Below, piece by piece: positions 47,319-59,755 of a stretch of 64,000 bases of DNA. The notes under the pieces are model-generated. The model had not been told where the DNA came from. It did no database searches and saw only the letters and a list, made by a program, of their open reading frames with translations. Location: the NCBI RefSeq assembly GCF_900324485.2, contig NC_046640.1:15301673-15365672 (forward strand). Reading direction: 5' to 3'. The stretch's first letter is position 1; every line of letters begins with the position of its first letter. Made by a program: the position numbers and the translations under genes. Source of the stretch: Mastacembelus armatus (lineage: Eukaryota > Chordata > Actinopteri > Synbranchiformes > Mastacembelidae).

Positions 47319-50300
47319 TTAGCGACTGACAGCACACAACTCATGAGGAGAAGGATTGAGCGTGAAGCCAACAGCTGGTGTCAGATCCAGTTCATCCTCC
47401 GTGACTCCAGGTGGAGGAGTGAAGCGAAAATGCTGGAGGAGAGAGGTGAAGAAAAGGAAGAGCTCCATCTTTGCCAAACTCTCTCCCAGACACACTCTGC
47501 GACCTGCAAAGACAAAATGTTGCAAAACTGGATTATGTCTGCACAAATGCTAATTATATCTGCCTAAAAGACTAAAAAATACAACAAAGACTTTATACCT
47601 GCAGAAAAGGGGATGAAAGCATCTCTACGGCAAAATTTACCATCCTTATCAAGGAAGTGAGAAGGGTTGAAAGTGTGTGGGGTCTCCCATTCGCTCTCAT
47701 CATAGAGGACAGAAGTAAGAAGAGGAAACACTGTAGTCCCCTGTAGTCAAGACAACAGAACAGCTAAAGTCTCACAATGACACTTGGACAATTGGATAAA
47801 ACCACAAAAACATTTCCCAAATAATCTTGTGGAGCAGTACTGACAAAAGTTAACCTTTTTGATAAAGTGGCCCTGAAACGTGACATCTCTGCTGGTTTTG
47901 TGAGGAATGGCCATGGGGACAATGTTAGCCAGTCTCTGTGTCTCATGGATGACAGCATCAGTGTAAGGAAGGTTTTTCCGGTCATCTACATGGATCTGAC
48001 GGTTTCCGACCACCGTGGTCAGCTCCTCCTGGACCTGGTCTGCAGACACAGAACAAGCAATGAACATTCTTTGTTGATCATTCAAATATTACAAAGGTCT
48101 TTATTTTTTCGAGAACCTTTATATGTCTGTATCATTTAAATATTGTTTGAACAATTGTTCATCCTGCTCTATAGCACCTCCCTTCCAATTCTTCAAACTT
48201 GACGTGTGACCTACATCTCCACAGCTACATGTGTTCTCATCTGACTCTGTGTGTACAGATGTTCTTACCCTGTATATGTGGATATTTGGCCATAAGCAGC
48301 AAACCCCATCTCAGTGTAGCTGCTGTGGTATCAGTGCCAGCACCAAACAGGTTGGTCACAGTAAATATCAGATTTTTCTCATTGTAGTGACTGTCCATGA
48401 TACAAGAGTCCTAGGAGGAAGAACACCCGAAGAACATTAGAAATACAGGAAAGCAACATTGCTGATCAACAATGTTCAGATGGAAAATATAAAACATGAC
48501 ACTTTACCTCGTCTTTCTGCTTCCGAGTCAAAAAACAGTCCACCAGCCCCCTGCATATGTGAGCGTTAAGTGTCTCTCTCAGATTATTGATTAAATCCTT
48601 AACATCTCTACTATTCATTTCAACATTTCTTAATACCAGCTGCCGGTTTTTTACCCAGCCAACCAGTTGGGGAAACATGTTGTAAACCTGTACCACATCA
48701 GTAAAAAGAACATTGTTTAATAAAGATGAATGTGCACCAAACAACAAACCATGTAGGTTTTATAAATTAAACGTACACACTTAACAGGACATTTTAATGT
48801 GGTTTTCAAATCCTTAGAATCTCTGTCTGCAATAATATTACCATTGTTAGTCTTCTTATTAAATAATATTTACCTGGATTGATGCAGACCCTGTGACGCG
48901 TATGATTTCATTGGCTCTTCTCACCATGTTTTGGAATCGGGGGTCAGTGTATTCGAATCTGCTTCCATACACGATAGAAGAGATAATATTGGATGTAGCG
49001 TAATTCAATGGGCGTGTTGTATCAACTGGTTTACCTGCAAAAAGACATGAGAAACTGCATCCAGGAGAAGGTAACTACAGTTGTAAGTTAGTACACACTG
49101 TACATTAAACTGCAATCTTCTACTATTAAAACAAGCTTCACTGTGAATTACATTGACTACATAAATAAACAACTATAAAGTATGTGATGGGTTGAACAGA
49201 ACATCTTTCTATTTGATAACTGGGTGTCCTGATCATAACAGCCCTTGTGAAAGAAATGTGAGCAGTAATATAAAAGTTTAGTTGTTTTCATGTGTTGTAT
49301 CAACTCTATACCTTCATGCTTTTCAAATATCTGGATCAGATGGATGCATTCCTCTAAGATTTTATCCTCAGCTATTCTCTTGCCCATCCCAAAATCTCTG
49401 AGGGTGGTGATGGCAAACCGTCTCATCTCTTTCCATGATTCTCCATTGGCAAACACTATTCCTATATACATCACATGCAAGTTAAAATACATATATACAA
49501 GTTCAGTGTGAATATATTGTTAGCATATATATTATTACCATATATAATAATAATAATAATACATTTTATTTCATGGCGCCTTTCAAAGTCTCAAGGTCAC
49601 CTTACAGATAGAAAAGGAAGCATACAGCATGATATACATAGAGTGCATTAAAACAACAGTAACAAGAATACATAAACGGCGGGAGAGAATGTAAAGGCAA
49701 AAGCGTGGATTATCTAGGAAGTGGGCGAAGTACAGTACAAGTAAATTGAAATACAGAAACCCAGATGACAGAACAACAAATATGAAACAGTATGAGACAA
49801 TATGAAATAGGCAGAGGGTGGTAGGACATCACGGGCTGCTTTGAGAAGTTAAGAGAGTTAGGTGGAAAACGCTATACGGAACAGATATGTTTTGAGTGAT
49901 GATTTAAAAGTTGATAAGTCCGGAGACGACCGGATGCGATGAGGGAGAATGTTCCAAAGGCGGGGCGCAGTGTGGCTGAAGGATCTAGCGCCCATGGTGG
50001 CCAGGCGCGCTGTAGGGGTGCAGAGGAGAGTGGAACTGGAGGAGCGGAGAGGACGAGGCGGAGAATAGATATGAAGTAGTTCAGTGATGTATGGTGGGGC
50101 AATAGAGTGGAGGGCTTTGTAGGTGAGAAGGAGGATTTTATAGTTTATACGGAAGGACACAGGGAGCCAGTGAAGTTGTTTAAGGACAGGGGTGATATGA
50201 TGTGAGGATGGAGTTCTGGTGATGATTCGGGCAGCAGAGTTCTGGACAAGTTGAAGTTTGCGAAGTGATTTGAGAGGTAGACCAGTGAGGAGTGAGTTAC

Positions 50301-53300
50301 AGTAATCCAAACGAGAGGTGACAAAGGCGTTAATGAGTATTGCCGTGCTATCGGTGGTGAGTGAGGAACGGATGCGGTTTATGTTACGGAGATGGGAGTA
50401 GGCCGACCGGGTAGTGGTATTGATATGCTGAGTGAAGGAGAGAGTACCGTCTAGGATGACACCCAGGCTTTTAACTTGGGGGGAGGGGGGGACAGTATTG
50501 TTGTCAATTTGAATGGAGAAGGTGCTGGTTTTAGAAAGGGTGGATCTGGTGCCCACGAGGAGAATTTCAGTTTTGTCAGGGTTGAGTTTCAAAAAGTTAT
50601 GGGTGAACCAGGATTTGATATTATGTAAGCAGGTAAGGAGGGAGGGAGGGGGGAGGGTAGAAGATGGAGCAGCAGAGAGGTAGAGCTGGGTGTCGTCTGC
50701 ATAACAGTGGAAATTGATGTTATGTAGCCTAAGGATATTTCCGAGAGGAAGGAGATAAATAATAAAGAGGAGGGGCCCCAGGACAGAGCCCTGAGGCACG
50801 CCACAACTGACAGTAGAGGGCTGGGAGTGGAAGTTCTGGAGATGGACGGACTGGGTGCGGTCAGATAGGTAGGAGGTGAACCATGAGAGGACCGAGCCGG
50901 CTATGCCGATGGAAGCAAGGCGATGGAGGAGAATATTGTGTGAGATGGTGTCAAAAGCTGCAGTTAGGTCAAGGAGGATGAGGATGGAGACAAGGCCAGA
51001 GTCTGCGGCTACTAGGAGGTCGTTGGTGATTTTGACCAGGGCAGTTTCAGTGCTGTGAAGTTGGCGGAAACCAGATTGAAAGTGTTCGTATAGGCTATTG
51101 GCGGAAAGGTGGGTATGGACCTGGTGGTGAACAACTTTTTCCAGGATTTTGGAGAGGAACGGGAGATTGGAGATAGGGCGGAAGTTGTTAAGGTCGGCAG
51201 GATCGAGACCAGGTTTTTTTAGAATTGGTGAGATGATGGCTGTCTTGAGTGATGGGGGTACGATGCCAGAACTGAGGGAAGTGTGAATAATGTGGGTAAG
51301 ATGAGGAAGGAGAGAGGGGAGACAGAGCTTGACGAGGTTGGTTGGTAGGGGGTCAAGTTTGCAGGTTGAGGGTTTGGATTTGAGGATCAGGGAAGAGATA
51401 ACCGTGGTGGGTGGAATGATAAAACTCGAAAGCAGGGAGGATACTGGTAGAGAGGGAAGGGTACAGTGGAGGCAGTTCGCAGTGTCACAGATGGGGGGAA
51501 ATTGCTGGTGTATATTTTCGATTTTTGATGAGAAGAAATCCAGGAAGTTATTGCACAAGGTGGTGGAGAGTGAAGGGAAGAGAGGAGTATCGGGAGGGCC
51601 CAATAAATTTTTGACAGTGGAGAAGAGGGAACGCGTGGAGCCAGAGGCGGATACAATAAGCGAGGCATAGAAGTCAGATTTTGTTTGAGTAATGGTTTGC
51701 TTGTACTTCAGTATGTGGTTTAGGTATAAGTCCTTGTGGGTGGATGAACCGGTTTTTTTGAAGAGACGTTCAAGGCGGCGGGCTTGGGTTTTGAGGAGGC
51801 GGAGTTCGGGTGTGTACCATGGAGCAGAGTGCGTAAAGGATACAGATCTAGTTTTGAGTGGGGCGAAGGTGTTGAGTAGATTTCGTAGCTCACAGTTGAA
51901 ATTGGATAACATGTTGGAGAGGGACGGTGTGTAATTAGTACATGAAAGGTTGTTGAGAGCAGCAGTGAAGGAGGGGAGGTCGATGTTCTTTAAGTTACGG
52001 AAGGTGATGGTGCGGGAGAGGTGGGTTTTGAAGAGAGGTAGTTTGGAGTTAAAGCAGACTAGTTTGTGGTCGGAGAAGAAGGTGTCGAGGGTAGAACATG
52101 ACTGAACTGTGACGCCAGAGCAGCAGACTAAGTCGAGGGTGTGGCCTAGAGAATGTGTTGGGGAGGTGATGTATTGTTGGAGCCCAAAGCTGTCCAGACA
52201 GGAAATTAGGTCTTTTGTAGCGGTGTTGTTGGGATTGTCGAAGTGGATGTTAAAATCACCAAGAAGAATTATGTTGGCTGACAGAGAGATGAGGTCAGCT
52301 AAGAGGTCAGACAGTTCGTCCAAGAAGGTCGGGTTAGGTTTTGGTGGGCGGTAGATAGTGGCCAAGAAGGTTGGTGTGTGACCATGAATACGTGCTATGA
52401 GAGCTTCAAAGGACTGGAAGGTGATAGTGGGGTGGATGGATATTTTGTATTTAAGGTTGTACAGTATGGCGAGGCCGCCACCGCGTCCCGAGAGGCGTGG
52501 ATGGGTGAGATATGTGAAGCCAGGAGGAATAGATTGATTAAGTTCAGTGAAGTCGTTGGGCTGCTGCCAGGTTTCAGTTAAGCACAGGATGTCGAGATTG
52601 TGTTTAAGAATAATGTCAAAGATGAGGGATGCTTTTTGAGAGAGGGAGCGAACGTTAAGAAGCCCAAAATGAGTGTTGTGGAAAGGTGTCGAGTCCATGT
52701 TTCTGGGGATGTTAGCTAGTACAGAGTGGTTGATCTGGCGTATACCTGATTTTCTAGGCTGAGGTCGGGAGGATGACCAGATGGAGGGGATTGGTAGTAT
52801 GGAGTCAGATAGTCAGGCATGTGGGACAGAATGGACAGATTGTCCAGTGTTAGTGTGTGGGGTACAGTGAACTGCATGTTGAATGTTGGTGGAAAGTATA
52901 TGGGAGCCCAGGCGGTTAGGATGCAGACCATCTCCTGCAAAGAAGGCAGGTCGGTTCCAGAAGAGGTTGAAGTTGTCAATGAATTGGAGATTGTAGGACA
53001 GGGAGACAGACTTGATCCAACTGTTGAGACTGAGGATTCTACTGAAGCGGCCAGAGCCTCTTCCAAACGTGGGGATGGGACCAGACATGAAAATAGTCTT
53101 ACCACAGTTGCTTAGGAGGTGGAGGAGAGAGATAAAATCCTTTTTAGTCAGTTCAGACCGGTGGAGTGACGTGTCACAAGTTCCAATATGAACAATCACT
53201 CTAGTGATCACTATAGTGGCTTCAGAAAGAATCATTTACCTTTTGCACATTATTATGTGGTAAATTCCATTTTAAAATTGACATTTTGCCATCAGTATAT

Positions 53301-54484
53301 ACCCTGGAACTGATATGACAAAGATTATTTTGCAAATTTATTTAAAAGTTTAATCTTGCCTACTGGAGGCCATCTGTGGCAGACTGGATTGACTGGAAAC
53401 AGTTTAGAAAGGGCCAAAAAACAATTACATGACACACTAGCGCTGAAGCATTTAGCTTGACGGGCTAAAGTAAAGCCAAGACTGGCTAAATGCTTCAGGA
53501 GACACCTGTGTTTGACTTTTAATAAATGGGCCAACAGTCACTTGCATAAACTGTAAATAGACCAATACAAAAACAATCATAGGCCATTTAACCACCCACT
53601 AAGTGGGAAAACCATCAATGAATTTATTGCAGTATCGACATGGAGAAATATAGACAGGGGAGACATCTTGTCAAGGAGTATCATGTAACACCAGGGTGCT
53701 GTGATACCAATCTGCTTGCAAGACATTTGTCCTTCTACAAAAATGAATGGAATATTTTGGGTTTGGAAGAGTTTATCTCCAGACACTATGATGGGTACAA
53801 ATGGACACAATAAAGTGCAAAAAGCCAGGAGATCTGAAGCCACTGTACAGTGTATATGATGACAAATTAGTATATACTCATCAAATATATCCAAAAAAGA
53901 CATTAACAGGTTGCACTAAAACAAGAAAAAGGTGTAATATTGAACAGTTGAAAACTTCTGTAAAGGAAAGTCATACCATGTCCCTGATTAATATCATAAA
54001 ATATAGGCGCAACATGTCGATCTCCAAACTCTTCCGCATGGTTGATCAGGGCTTCTTTCACTGCCTTGTATCCACTCAGGACCACCACTTTATTGGGTCC
54101 AAAGTAAACCGTAAACACAGACCCATACTTCTTGGAAAGCTGAATACATTATAAAAACACAGTCCAGTAGGTCAGATTTAATGTAAAAACATGATCCCAA
54201 AAATGTATAGGTCCAATGACATTTAAATAAGATGCAATGAAACAGATTTGTTGGGGATAAGGAGCTAAACTCACCTCACAGAGGGTTTTGTAGGGTCTCT
54301 TGAGATCAAGCTGTAACAAGTTGCCAATCACAGGCAGAGGTCTGGGTCCTGGAGGCTCATTCCCTGTTTCCTCTGAGGTGAAACTCCTAAAAACAACATA
54401 AAGGACAAGCAATGCAGCAATAGACCCCAACACTGTGGTGGGACTGGAGAAGAGGAATAAAACAAGGTCATCCATAAAAGCCAT
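47319..54484 (-). CDS. cyp2k-like: CYP2K-like cytochrome P450, gene A4 (intact exons, L2 LINE in intron 2)
   Basis: Nine exons: 54275-54484, 53977-54139, 49312-49461, 48874-49034, 48508-48687, 48269-48410, 47855-48039, 47599-47740 and 47319-47503; 505 residues with all A-type lengths. Intron 2 is 4.5 kb because of a minus-strand L2 LINE (49547-53211), in the same orientation as the gene, which could supply a polyadenylation site or cryptic splice sites. Distinctive residues: GIVFANGES at the start of exon 3, VEMNSRDV in exon 5, LNPSPHE near the C-terminus (shared with A5). Exon 2 shares [15 protein letters not shown] with A3, while exon 7 shares IHVDD with A1, so its affinities change along the gene. 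Confidence 0.9.
49858..52698 (-). CDS. L2 LINE ORF2: endonuclease-reverse transcriptase, open for 946 codons
   Basis: N-terminal APE-type endonuclease with [32 protein letters not shown] and FSDHKLV. Central reverse transcriptase with [29 protein letters not shown] (first aspartate), [14 protein letters not shown] and [11 protein letters not shown] (catalytic pair). C-terminal region with [14 protein letters not shown] and [11 protein letters not shown], typical of L2. The start [18 protein letters not shown] is near the usual ORF2 N-terminus. No frame break in 2.8 kb points to a recently mobile copy. The protein copies LINE RNA into the genome by target-primed reverse transcription. Confidence 0.95.
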   Translation of the reverse strand: MDSTPFHNTHFGLLNVRSLSQKASLIFDIILKHNLDILCLTETWQQPNDFTELNQSIPPGFTYLTHPRLSGRGGGLAILYNLKYKISIHPTITFQSFEALIARIHGHTPTFLATIYRPPKPNPTFLDELSDLLADLISLSANIILLGDFNIHFDNPNNTATKDLISCLDSFGLQQYITSPTHSLGHTLDLVCCSGVTVQSCSTLDTFFSDHKLVCFNSKLPLFKTHLSRTITFRNLKNIDLPSFTAALNNLSCTNYTPSLSNMLSNFNCELRNLLNTFAPLKTRSVSFTHSAPWYTPELRLLKTQARRLERLFKKTGSSTHKDLYLNHILKYKQTITQTKSDFYASLIVSASGSTRSLFSTVKNLLGPPDTPLFPSLSTTLCNNFLDFFSSKIENIHQQFPPICDTANCLHCTLPSLPVSSLLSSFIIPPTTVISSLILKSKPSTCKLDPLPTNLVKLCLPSLLPHLTHIIHTSLSSGIVPPSLKTAIISPILKKPGLDPADLNNFRPISNLPFLSKILEKVVHHQVHTHLSANSLYEHFQSGFRQLHSTETALVKITNDLLVAADSGLVSILILLDLTAAFDTISHNILLHRLASIGIAGSVLSWFTSYLSDRTQSVHLQNFHSQPSTVSCGVPQGSVLGPLLFIIYLLPLGNILRLHNINFHCYADDTQLYLSAAPSSTLPPPSLLTCLHNIKSWFTHNFLKLNPDKTEILLVGTRSTLSKTSTFSIQIDNNTVPPSPQVKSLGVILDGTLSFTQHINTTTRSAYSHLRNINRIRSSLTTDSTAILINAFVTSRLDYCNSLLTGLPLKSLRKLQLVQNSAARIITRTPSSHHITPVLKQLHWLPVSFRINYKILLLTYKALHSIAPPYITELLHIYSPPRPLRSSSSTLLCTPTARLATMGARSFSHTAPRLWNILPHRIRSSPDLSTFKSSLKTYLFRIAFST
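52813..53211 (-). CDS. L2 LINE ORF1, C-terminal esterase-like part (5'-truncated)
   Basis: The frame upstream of ORF2 encodes [39 protein letters not shown] and [13 protein letters not shown]. The order GT-D ... DGLHPN fits the SGNH/GDSL esterase domain known from ORF1 of CR1/L2 elements (blocks III and V). The catalytic-serine block would lie in the missing 5' part. Confidence 0.75.
   Translation of the reverse strand: MITRVIVHIGTCDTSLHRSELTKKDFISLLHLLSNCGKTIFMSGPIPTFGRGSGRFSRILSLNSWIKSVSLSYNLQFIDNFNLFWNRPAFFAGDGLHPNRLGSHILSTNIQHAVHCTPHTNTGQSVHSVPHA
53215..53357. mobile_element. Degraded Tc1-like terminal repeat in A4 intron 2
   Basis: Counterpart of 36584-36726; the L2 inserted exactly at its outer edge. 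Confidence 0.45.
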
Positions 54485-54646
54485 TTTCTCTGTTGGTGTT
54501 CTGACAGCAAGTCAATATGAAACTTGACCACTGACAGTGGTGTCTCAAGTGTAGACTTACTAATCACCTCCTCACCCTCTTTCCGCATGTAAGAAAGTTA
54601 CACCCTCTCGACATGTCTTTACATGCCAACATGCCAACATCCATCC

Positions 54647-54720
54647 CTTCTCACCATGTTTATTAATCAGCAGTCAGTGTTCAAATCTGCTTCCATATGC
54701 AATAGCTGAGATAATACATC
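54647..54720 (-). pseudogene. Relic of CYP2K exon 4 upstream of A4
   Basis: Identical in arrangement to the relic at 38027-38100, part of the A3/A4-type upstream sequence. Confidence 0.75.
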
Positions 54721-54905
54721 ATTGTTCTGCTGCCGAGGAGGCCACGGTGTCTACACACCCGAAAGCAGCACAACATTACTTTTTTACACACCCTCTCTTA
54801 ATGTATACAGACACAGTAATTAAATGTGTTTATGTGCAGTGTTCACCAAAGAGTTTAATCATTAATCACTGGCTGCAAAAAGATGGAAAACAACTGAAGC
54901 AACAA

Positions 54906-55459
54906 CAAAGAAACATGAAACATTTTGAAACACTTTGTTCAGGGATTCAAATGTTGGCCAATGTAGGAAGGGTTTCTTGTTTTGTTTTGGGGGTTTTGTT
55001 TCTGTGTTTTTTACTATACATTTATATGTCCAGGGTTTGTTGTCTTATATTCTGTCCATAGCTATCAATAGGTTTGGCTATTTATTGATATCATTAAAAC
55101 TGTTTATTTGGTATTATTTCATACAGTAAATGAATATGTAGCTATTAATAATGTACAATTTATTATTACAAAGAAGTAGGTCTTTAAAGATTGTACATGA
55201 TTTCAGTGAAAAAAGAAGATTACATTTCTTTGGTGCACTACAAATAAGAAGTTATATAATGAATCAAAACACTTATCAAAGTGCAAGTAAACGCGCCAGC
55301 ATGAGTAAAGGCAAAAATATTTAGGGAAACACGAGTTGTTTTCTAATCAGGCCACCATATCGCTCTCTGATCTGCAGACCAGATTGCAATGAGCTACTGC
55401 ACAAGTGACGGGTCTCAACCAGAGAAGCTTATTTTCAGCCACAATAATGGCTCCAATTC
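54906..55459. other. A4-B4 spacer
   Basis: Copy of the spacer at 38286-38839. Nothing further seen. Confidence 0.5.
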
Positions 55460-58400
55460 TCACTGGCGACTAACAGCATGCAGTTTGTGAGGCAAAGGAG
55501 TGAGGGTGAAACCCACAAGTGGTGTCACATCCAGTTCATCCTCTGAAACTCCAGGTGGAGGAGTGAAACGAAAGCGCTGGAGGAGGGAGGTGATGAAGAG
55601 GAAGAGCTCCATTCTGGCCAGACTCTCTCCAATACACATCCTGCGACCTGCAAAACACAAACTATTAGTAAAATTGTGTTGCTGCCTCTTCATTTAGCAA
55701 CCTCTCAGGTTTTGTTTGTCAGATTACTCAATCAGGAAGCAGATATGCAAGTCAACCAGCCAGCTGACCTGCCCATTTAGGGTAATTTTGGTCCACCTGC
55801 TGGTTTATATAAGACATCACACAGAGTAGTATTTGTTAAAATAACATTTCATTTGTCATGAGTCCCCTTGGAACTTCCTGTCAGAGGACCTTTATTTTGT
55901 ATTGACTTCCTGTTTTCACCCCGTTCTGGTCTCTGGCAGCTTTATGTGTAATTTGTGTTCATGAGTTTCACCTGTCCCCGTTATGTTCACCTGAGTTCAA
56001 TCACCTGTTGTGTTCCTCCCTATTTATACCTCCCGTCTTCCTTTGTTCCCCGCAAAAGCATTATAGTTGCATTTAGTTGGTGTTGTTGACAAGTAGAAGT
56101 GTGTTTTTGTGATGACCGTCTCACCCGGTCTTTCCTTAGTTCTTACCATTTCATCCGTTTCTCTGGATTTTTGTGTTGTCTTGAGCCCTGGAAGTTCCCA
56201 GGTGAAATAAAACCCTTGGTTGTCCTGCATTTGGGTCCTTACCTCTCCTCCTTCACACCACACCACCACGTGACATCATTTATTTAGCAAATATGTCTCA
56301 TAACTTTTTTAAATGTTTTTTTAAAAAACAATGCAATATATTATCATGTACAGTGGGTACGGAAAGTATTCAGACCTCTTTAAATTTTTCACTCTTTGTG
56401 TCATTGCAGCCATTTGCCAAAATCAAAAAAGTTCATTTTATTTCTCATTAATGTACACTCAGCACCCCATCTTGACAGAAAAAAACAAAAATGTAGAAAT
56501 ATCACATGGTCATAAGTATTCAGACCCTTTGCAGTGACACTCATATTTAACTCACATGCTGTCCATTTCTTCTGATCCTCCTTGAGATGGTTCTTCTCCT
56601 TCATTGGAGTCCAGCTGTGTTTAATTAAACTGATTGGACTTGATTAGGAAAGGCACACACCTGTCTATCCAATCAATTCAATCCAAAAGCCAGTGATTTT
56701 ACATGCATATCCAGCTAAATAACTTTCAGAACTAATTTCTCCTGAAATGAGAAATATAATCTGTGTGCTGACTTCAAGAATTATTTACTCAAATTCAGAA
56801 GCAAAAAATTTAAAGAAGCCTGTTATACTTATACTATATAGTTTTTAGCTTTGTCTAAATTCATTGCCTAGAGTAAGTGTTTTTTCACTTGATTTAAGAT
56901 GTATTTTACTTTATAAGGCCTAGATTTTTTTTCTTATATCAAGAAATCTTATCAAGTAAAAGTCACTTGCTGCACTTACAGACAATCTGACTTGTTCTTA
57001 GTCTGTTTCTTCTCAAAACAAGTGTATTTTTCTAGTATTAAGAGGACGTGTTTTTGCAGTGTAAAAGAACAAAAGCCTAAAAAAGTTATACCTGCTGAGA
57101 AGGGCATGAAGACATCACTCCTGATAAACCTGCCCTCTCTATCCAGGAAGTGAGAAGGGTTAAAAGTGTTTGGGGTCTCCCACTCGCTCTCATCAAACAG
57201 TACAGAGGTAAGAAGAGGAAACACTGTAGTCCCCTGTATGCAAAAGAGGAAAATTATAACTTATAGGTTTTCGAACAAACACTTTACAAGGAGGAACACA
57301 TCCAACAGTCCTCTGACCTTTTCGATGAAGTATCCTTGGAACGTGACATCTTGGCTGGTTTTGTGTGGAAGGGCCATGGGGACAATGTTTCCCATTCTCT
57401 GTGTCTCGTGGATGACAGCATCAGTGTACGGGAGGTTCTTCCTGTCCTCTACTTGGACCTGACGGCTTCCAACCACCCTGTTCAGCTCCTCCTGAACTTT
57501 ATCTGATTGCACAAAAATAAGAATTTAATTTGAAAAACATGTAACTCAGAGTTCGTGTTATCTGAGACGACCATTCTGGCATGTTTTTGGCACCTTGAAT
57601 ATGAGGGTACTTGGCCATGAAAAGTAGACACCACTGAATGGTAGTTCCTGTGGTGTCAGATCCAGCTGCAATTAAATTCATCACACTGTAGAGCAGGTTG
57701 TCATCATGGTAGTGTAAATTCTTGATGTCAGACTCCTATTGAATCACACAGAAAACAGATAACACTTAATGAGTGTTTGATCTATTGGTAATTTCAGTCT
57801 ACATGTGGATTCACTGGAGTTCAGTACCTTACCTCCAGATTTTGCTTACGGGTCAGGAATGCATCAACAAAGCATCTGCACAACTCAGGGTTCTGAGTCT
57901 GCTTCAGATCCTCTATTATGCCTGTAATTTGCTCTTTGCTGTCCTCCACAAGCTTCATCAAATACCTCCACTTTTTAATACAAGGGCCCAGCCAAGGAAA
58001 CAGGTTGTAAATCTGTAATAACGCAAAATACAAAACAAACTGTAAAATTCAACATTTGTGAGAGCCATGAACTCACAGCTCACACTAGGCCAGAGACGGG
58101 CTGCACCCTGGACAGATCACTAGTCTTTTACAGGGTTGACACTAAAAGACAGACAAACACTTCCACCCACAGGTAATTCAGAGTCGTCCTAAACCCAATC
58201 TGAATGTCTGTAGAGTGTGGGAGGAAGCCAGAGCACCCAGAGAAAACCCACAAAACATACAAACTCCACACAGAAAATTCCCGGGCTCGAATAGGAATGG
58301 AACCTTATTGCTGTGAGGTGTCAGTGCACAGCATTGAATGAATTTCTGGTACTTGTACTTGAATATTATATTAAATGTTTGGCCAAATTGTAAAAATGTA

Positions 58401-59755
58401 TACATTAACTTCATGAAAGTATTAATTCAGTTTGGCTCTGTAAAATAAAGCTTTACAATTTAATGGACTATCACAGCAGTATATTTAATTTCCTAAGCCA
58501 TAGGTTAACATGTTCTTAATATACAGAGGAATGTACATTTTTTTGATATAGTCATGTCCTGTTTACAGTACCAGGATGGATGTTGACCCAGTCAGATGGA
58601 TGGACTCCCGGTTTCTTTTCATCATAGCTTGAAATGCGGGGTCTTGGTATTCAAACCGCTTTCCAAACATGATCGCTGATATTATGTTTGAGGCTGCGTA
58701 ATCAATTATCTTGGCGTTGTTGAAAGCTTTACCTGGAAGAAACAGAGTTGTGGACATGAGTTTGACAAAAACTACATATGAGTTAACAACAAATGTTTTG
58801 ACCCAGTGTTAGTGTTTTTTTAATTAGTGCAGTTATTATCATCAATCAGTAACAAATCCTACAATTAAAGTTTTACATAAATTAGAATGTATTAGACTTC
58901 TGTATAATTATTTTACCATGTACTGTTTAATTTGGGTAAATAACTCAACTGTTAAATTGAAATTATTGGCTTTGTACCCATGGGTGCTGATGTGTATATA
59001 AATCTGTGTAGTACTTTATGTTACCTTCTTGTTTTTCAAATTCTTCAATCAGGTAGTGACATTCCTCAATGATTTTCCCTTCACTTAACCTCTTGCCCAT
59101 CCCAAAATCTCTCAGTGTCGTTAGAGCAAAGCGCCTCATTTCTTTCCACCTCTCACCGTTGGAAAATAGTATGCCTGGAAACAAAAGTGGTCGACCTGCT
59201 TTAATGAGCACAAAAACAAATCAAAGAAAACTCCCAAAACATTTTCTTACCAAATTCTTTGCTGAAATCATGAAATACAGGTGTGACCTCTCTGTCTCCA
59301 AACTCTTCGGCATGGTTTACCAGAGCCTGCTTGACGGTCCTGTATCCTGCCAGGACCACCACCTTCTTAAGTCCAAAGTAGACTGTGAACACTGGGCCAT
59401 ATTTTTTGGACAGCTAAAAACATAGAGGCAGGTAAAAGTGTGAGTCACAGCACCAGATAAAAAATTACTGAAGCACAATGAACATGTTTGTGTATGTAAC
59501 TTATATACTCAAATAAAAATCAATACGTTCCTGTCAGAGCAATAGAAAGACAGACAACACATTTCTCACATCAAAGAGCGAGCTGTCGAGTCTCTTCAAA
59601 TCCACATGAAGCAGGTTACCAAGCAGGACAAGAGGTTTGGGACCTGGAGGCTCCCTCCTCTTTTTTTTGGAGCTGAAGTTGGAGTGAAGAAAGAGGAAGA
59701 CGAGAAGGCACAAGGTGGCCCAAAATAGGGAGGACTGGAAAAGAACTTCCAACAT
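55460..59755 (-). CDS. cyp2k-like: CYP2K-like cytochrome P450, gene B4 (intact)
   Basis: Nine exons: 59570-59755, 59251-59413, 59025-59174, 58572-58732, 57833-58012, 57594-57735, 57318-57502, 57092-57233 and 55460-55647; 498 residues, no break, all B-type lengths. Distinctive residues are [12 protein letters not shown] in exon 5 and KLHAVSRQ at the C-terminus (others KLRAVSRQ). Exon 6 is uninterrupted, so B4 lacks the Tc1 present in B2 and B3. Intron 8 is rearranged: about 165 bases missing just after exon 9, a solo LTR at 55854-56275, and a Tc1 fragment at 56351-56668 replacing about 610 bases of the B1-type intron. Splice sites of exons 8 and 9 are untouched. Confidence 0.92.
55854..56275 (+). 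mobile_element. Solo LTR (fossil LTR retrotransposon) in B4 intron 8
   Basis: 422 bases with TGTCATGAGTCC ... CACGTGACA ends and a 5-base TCATT duplication (55849-55853, 56276-56280). The empty site TCATTTATT is present in B1-B3. A TATA-like TATTTATACC and an AATAAA follow in plus-strand order. No internal coding part. Superfamily not determined; young relative to the array. Confidence 0.78.
56351..56668 (+). mobile_element. Tc1-like transposon fragment in B4 intron 8
   Basis: Begins CAGTGGGTACGGAAAG after TA and contains one terminal repeat (with a small internal deletion) plus the adjoining untranslated part of the same Tc1 family as in B2/B3, ending at CACACACCTGTCTAT. It has one end only and the opposite orientation to the B2/B3 insertion, so it is an independent event. 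Confidence 0.88.
58085..58345 (-). repeat. LINE-3'-end-like repeat in B4 intron 4
   Basis: Orthologous copy of the repeat at 19630-19895. Confidence 0.65.

Larger units (their letters stand above)
49547..53211 (-). mobile_element. L2/CR1-group LINE, nearly full length, in A4 intron 2
   Basis: 3.67 kb, flanked by TATA (49543-49546 and 53212-53215), with an ATA/ATT-rich 3' tail on the left. The element is cut at its 5' end within ORF1. It is absent at the same site in A3, where ACCATATATAGTGGC is continuous, and in A5. Its 3' end differs from that of the L2 copy at the unit boundaries, so two L2 lineages are present. Confidence 0.92.

Noticed and set aside
49858-52698. The 946-codon frame as a host gene
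   Set aside because: Endonuclease and reverse transcriptase motifs, flanking duplications and an empty site in A3 show it is L2 ORF2.
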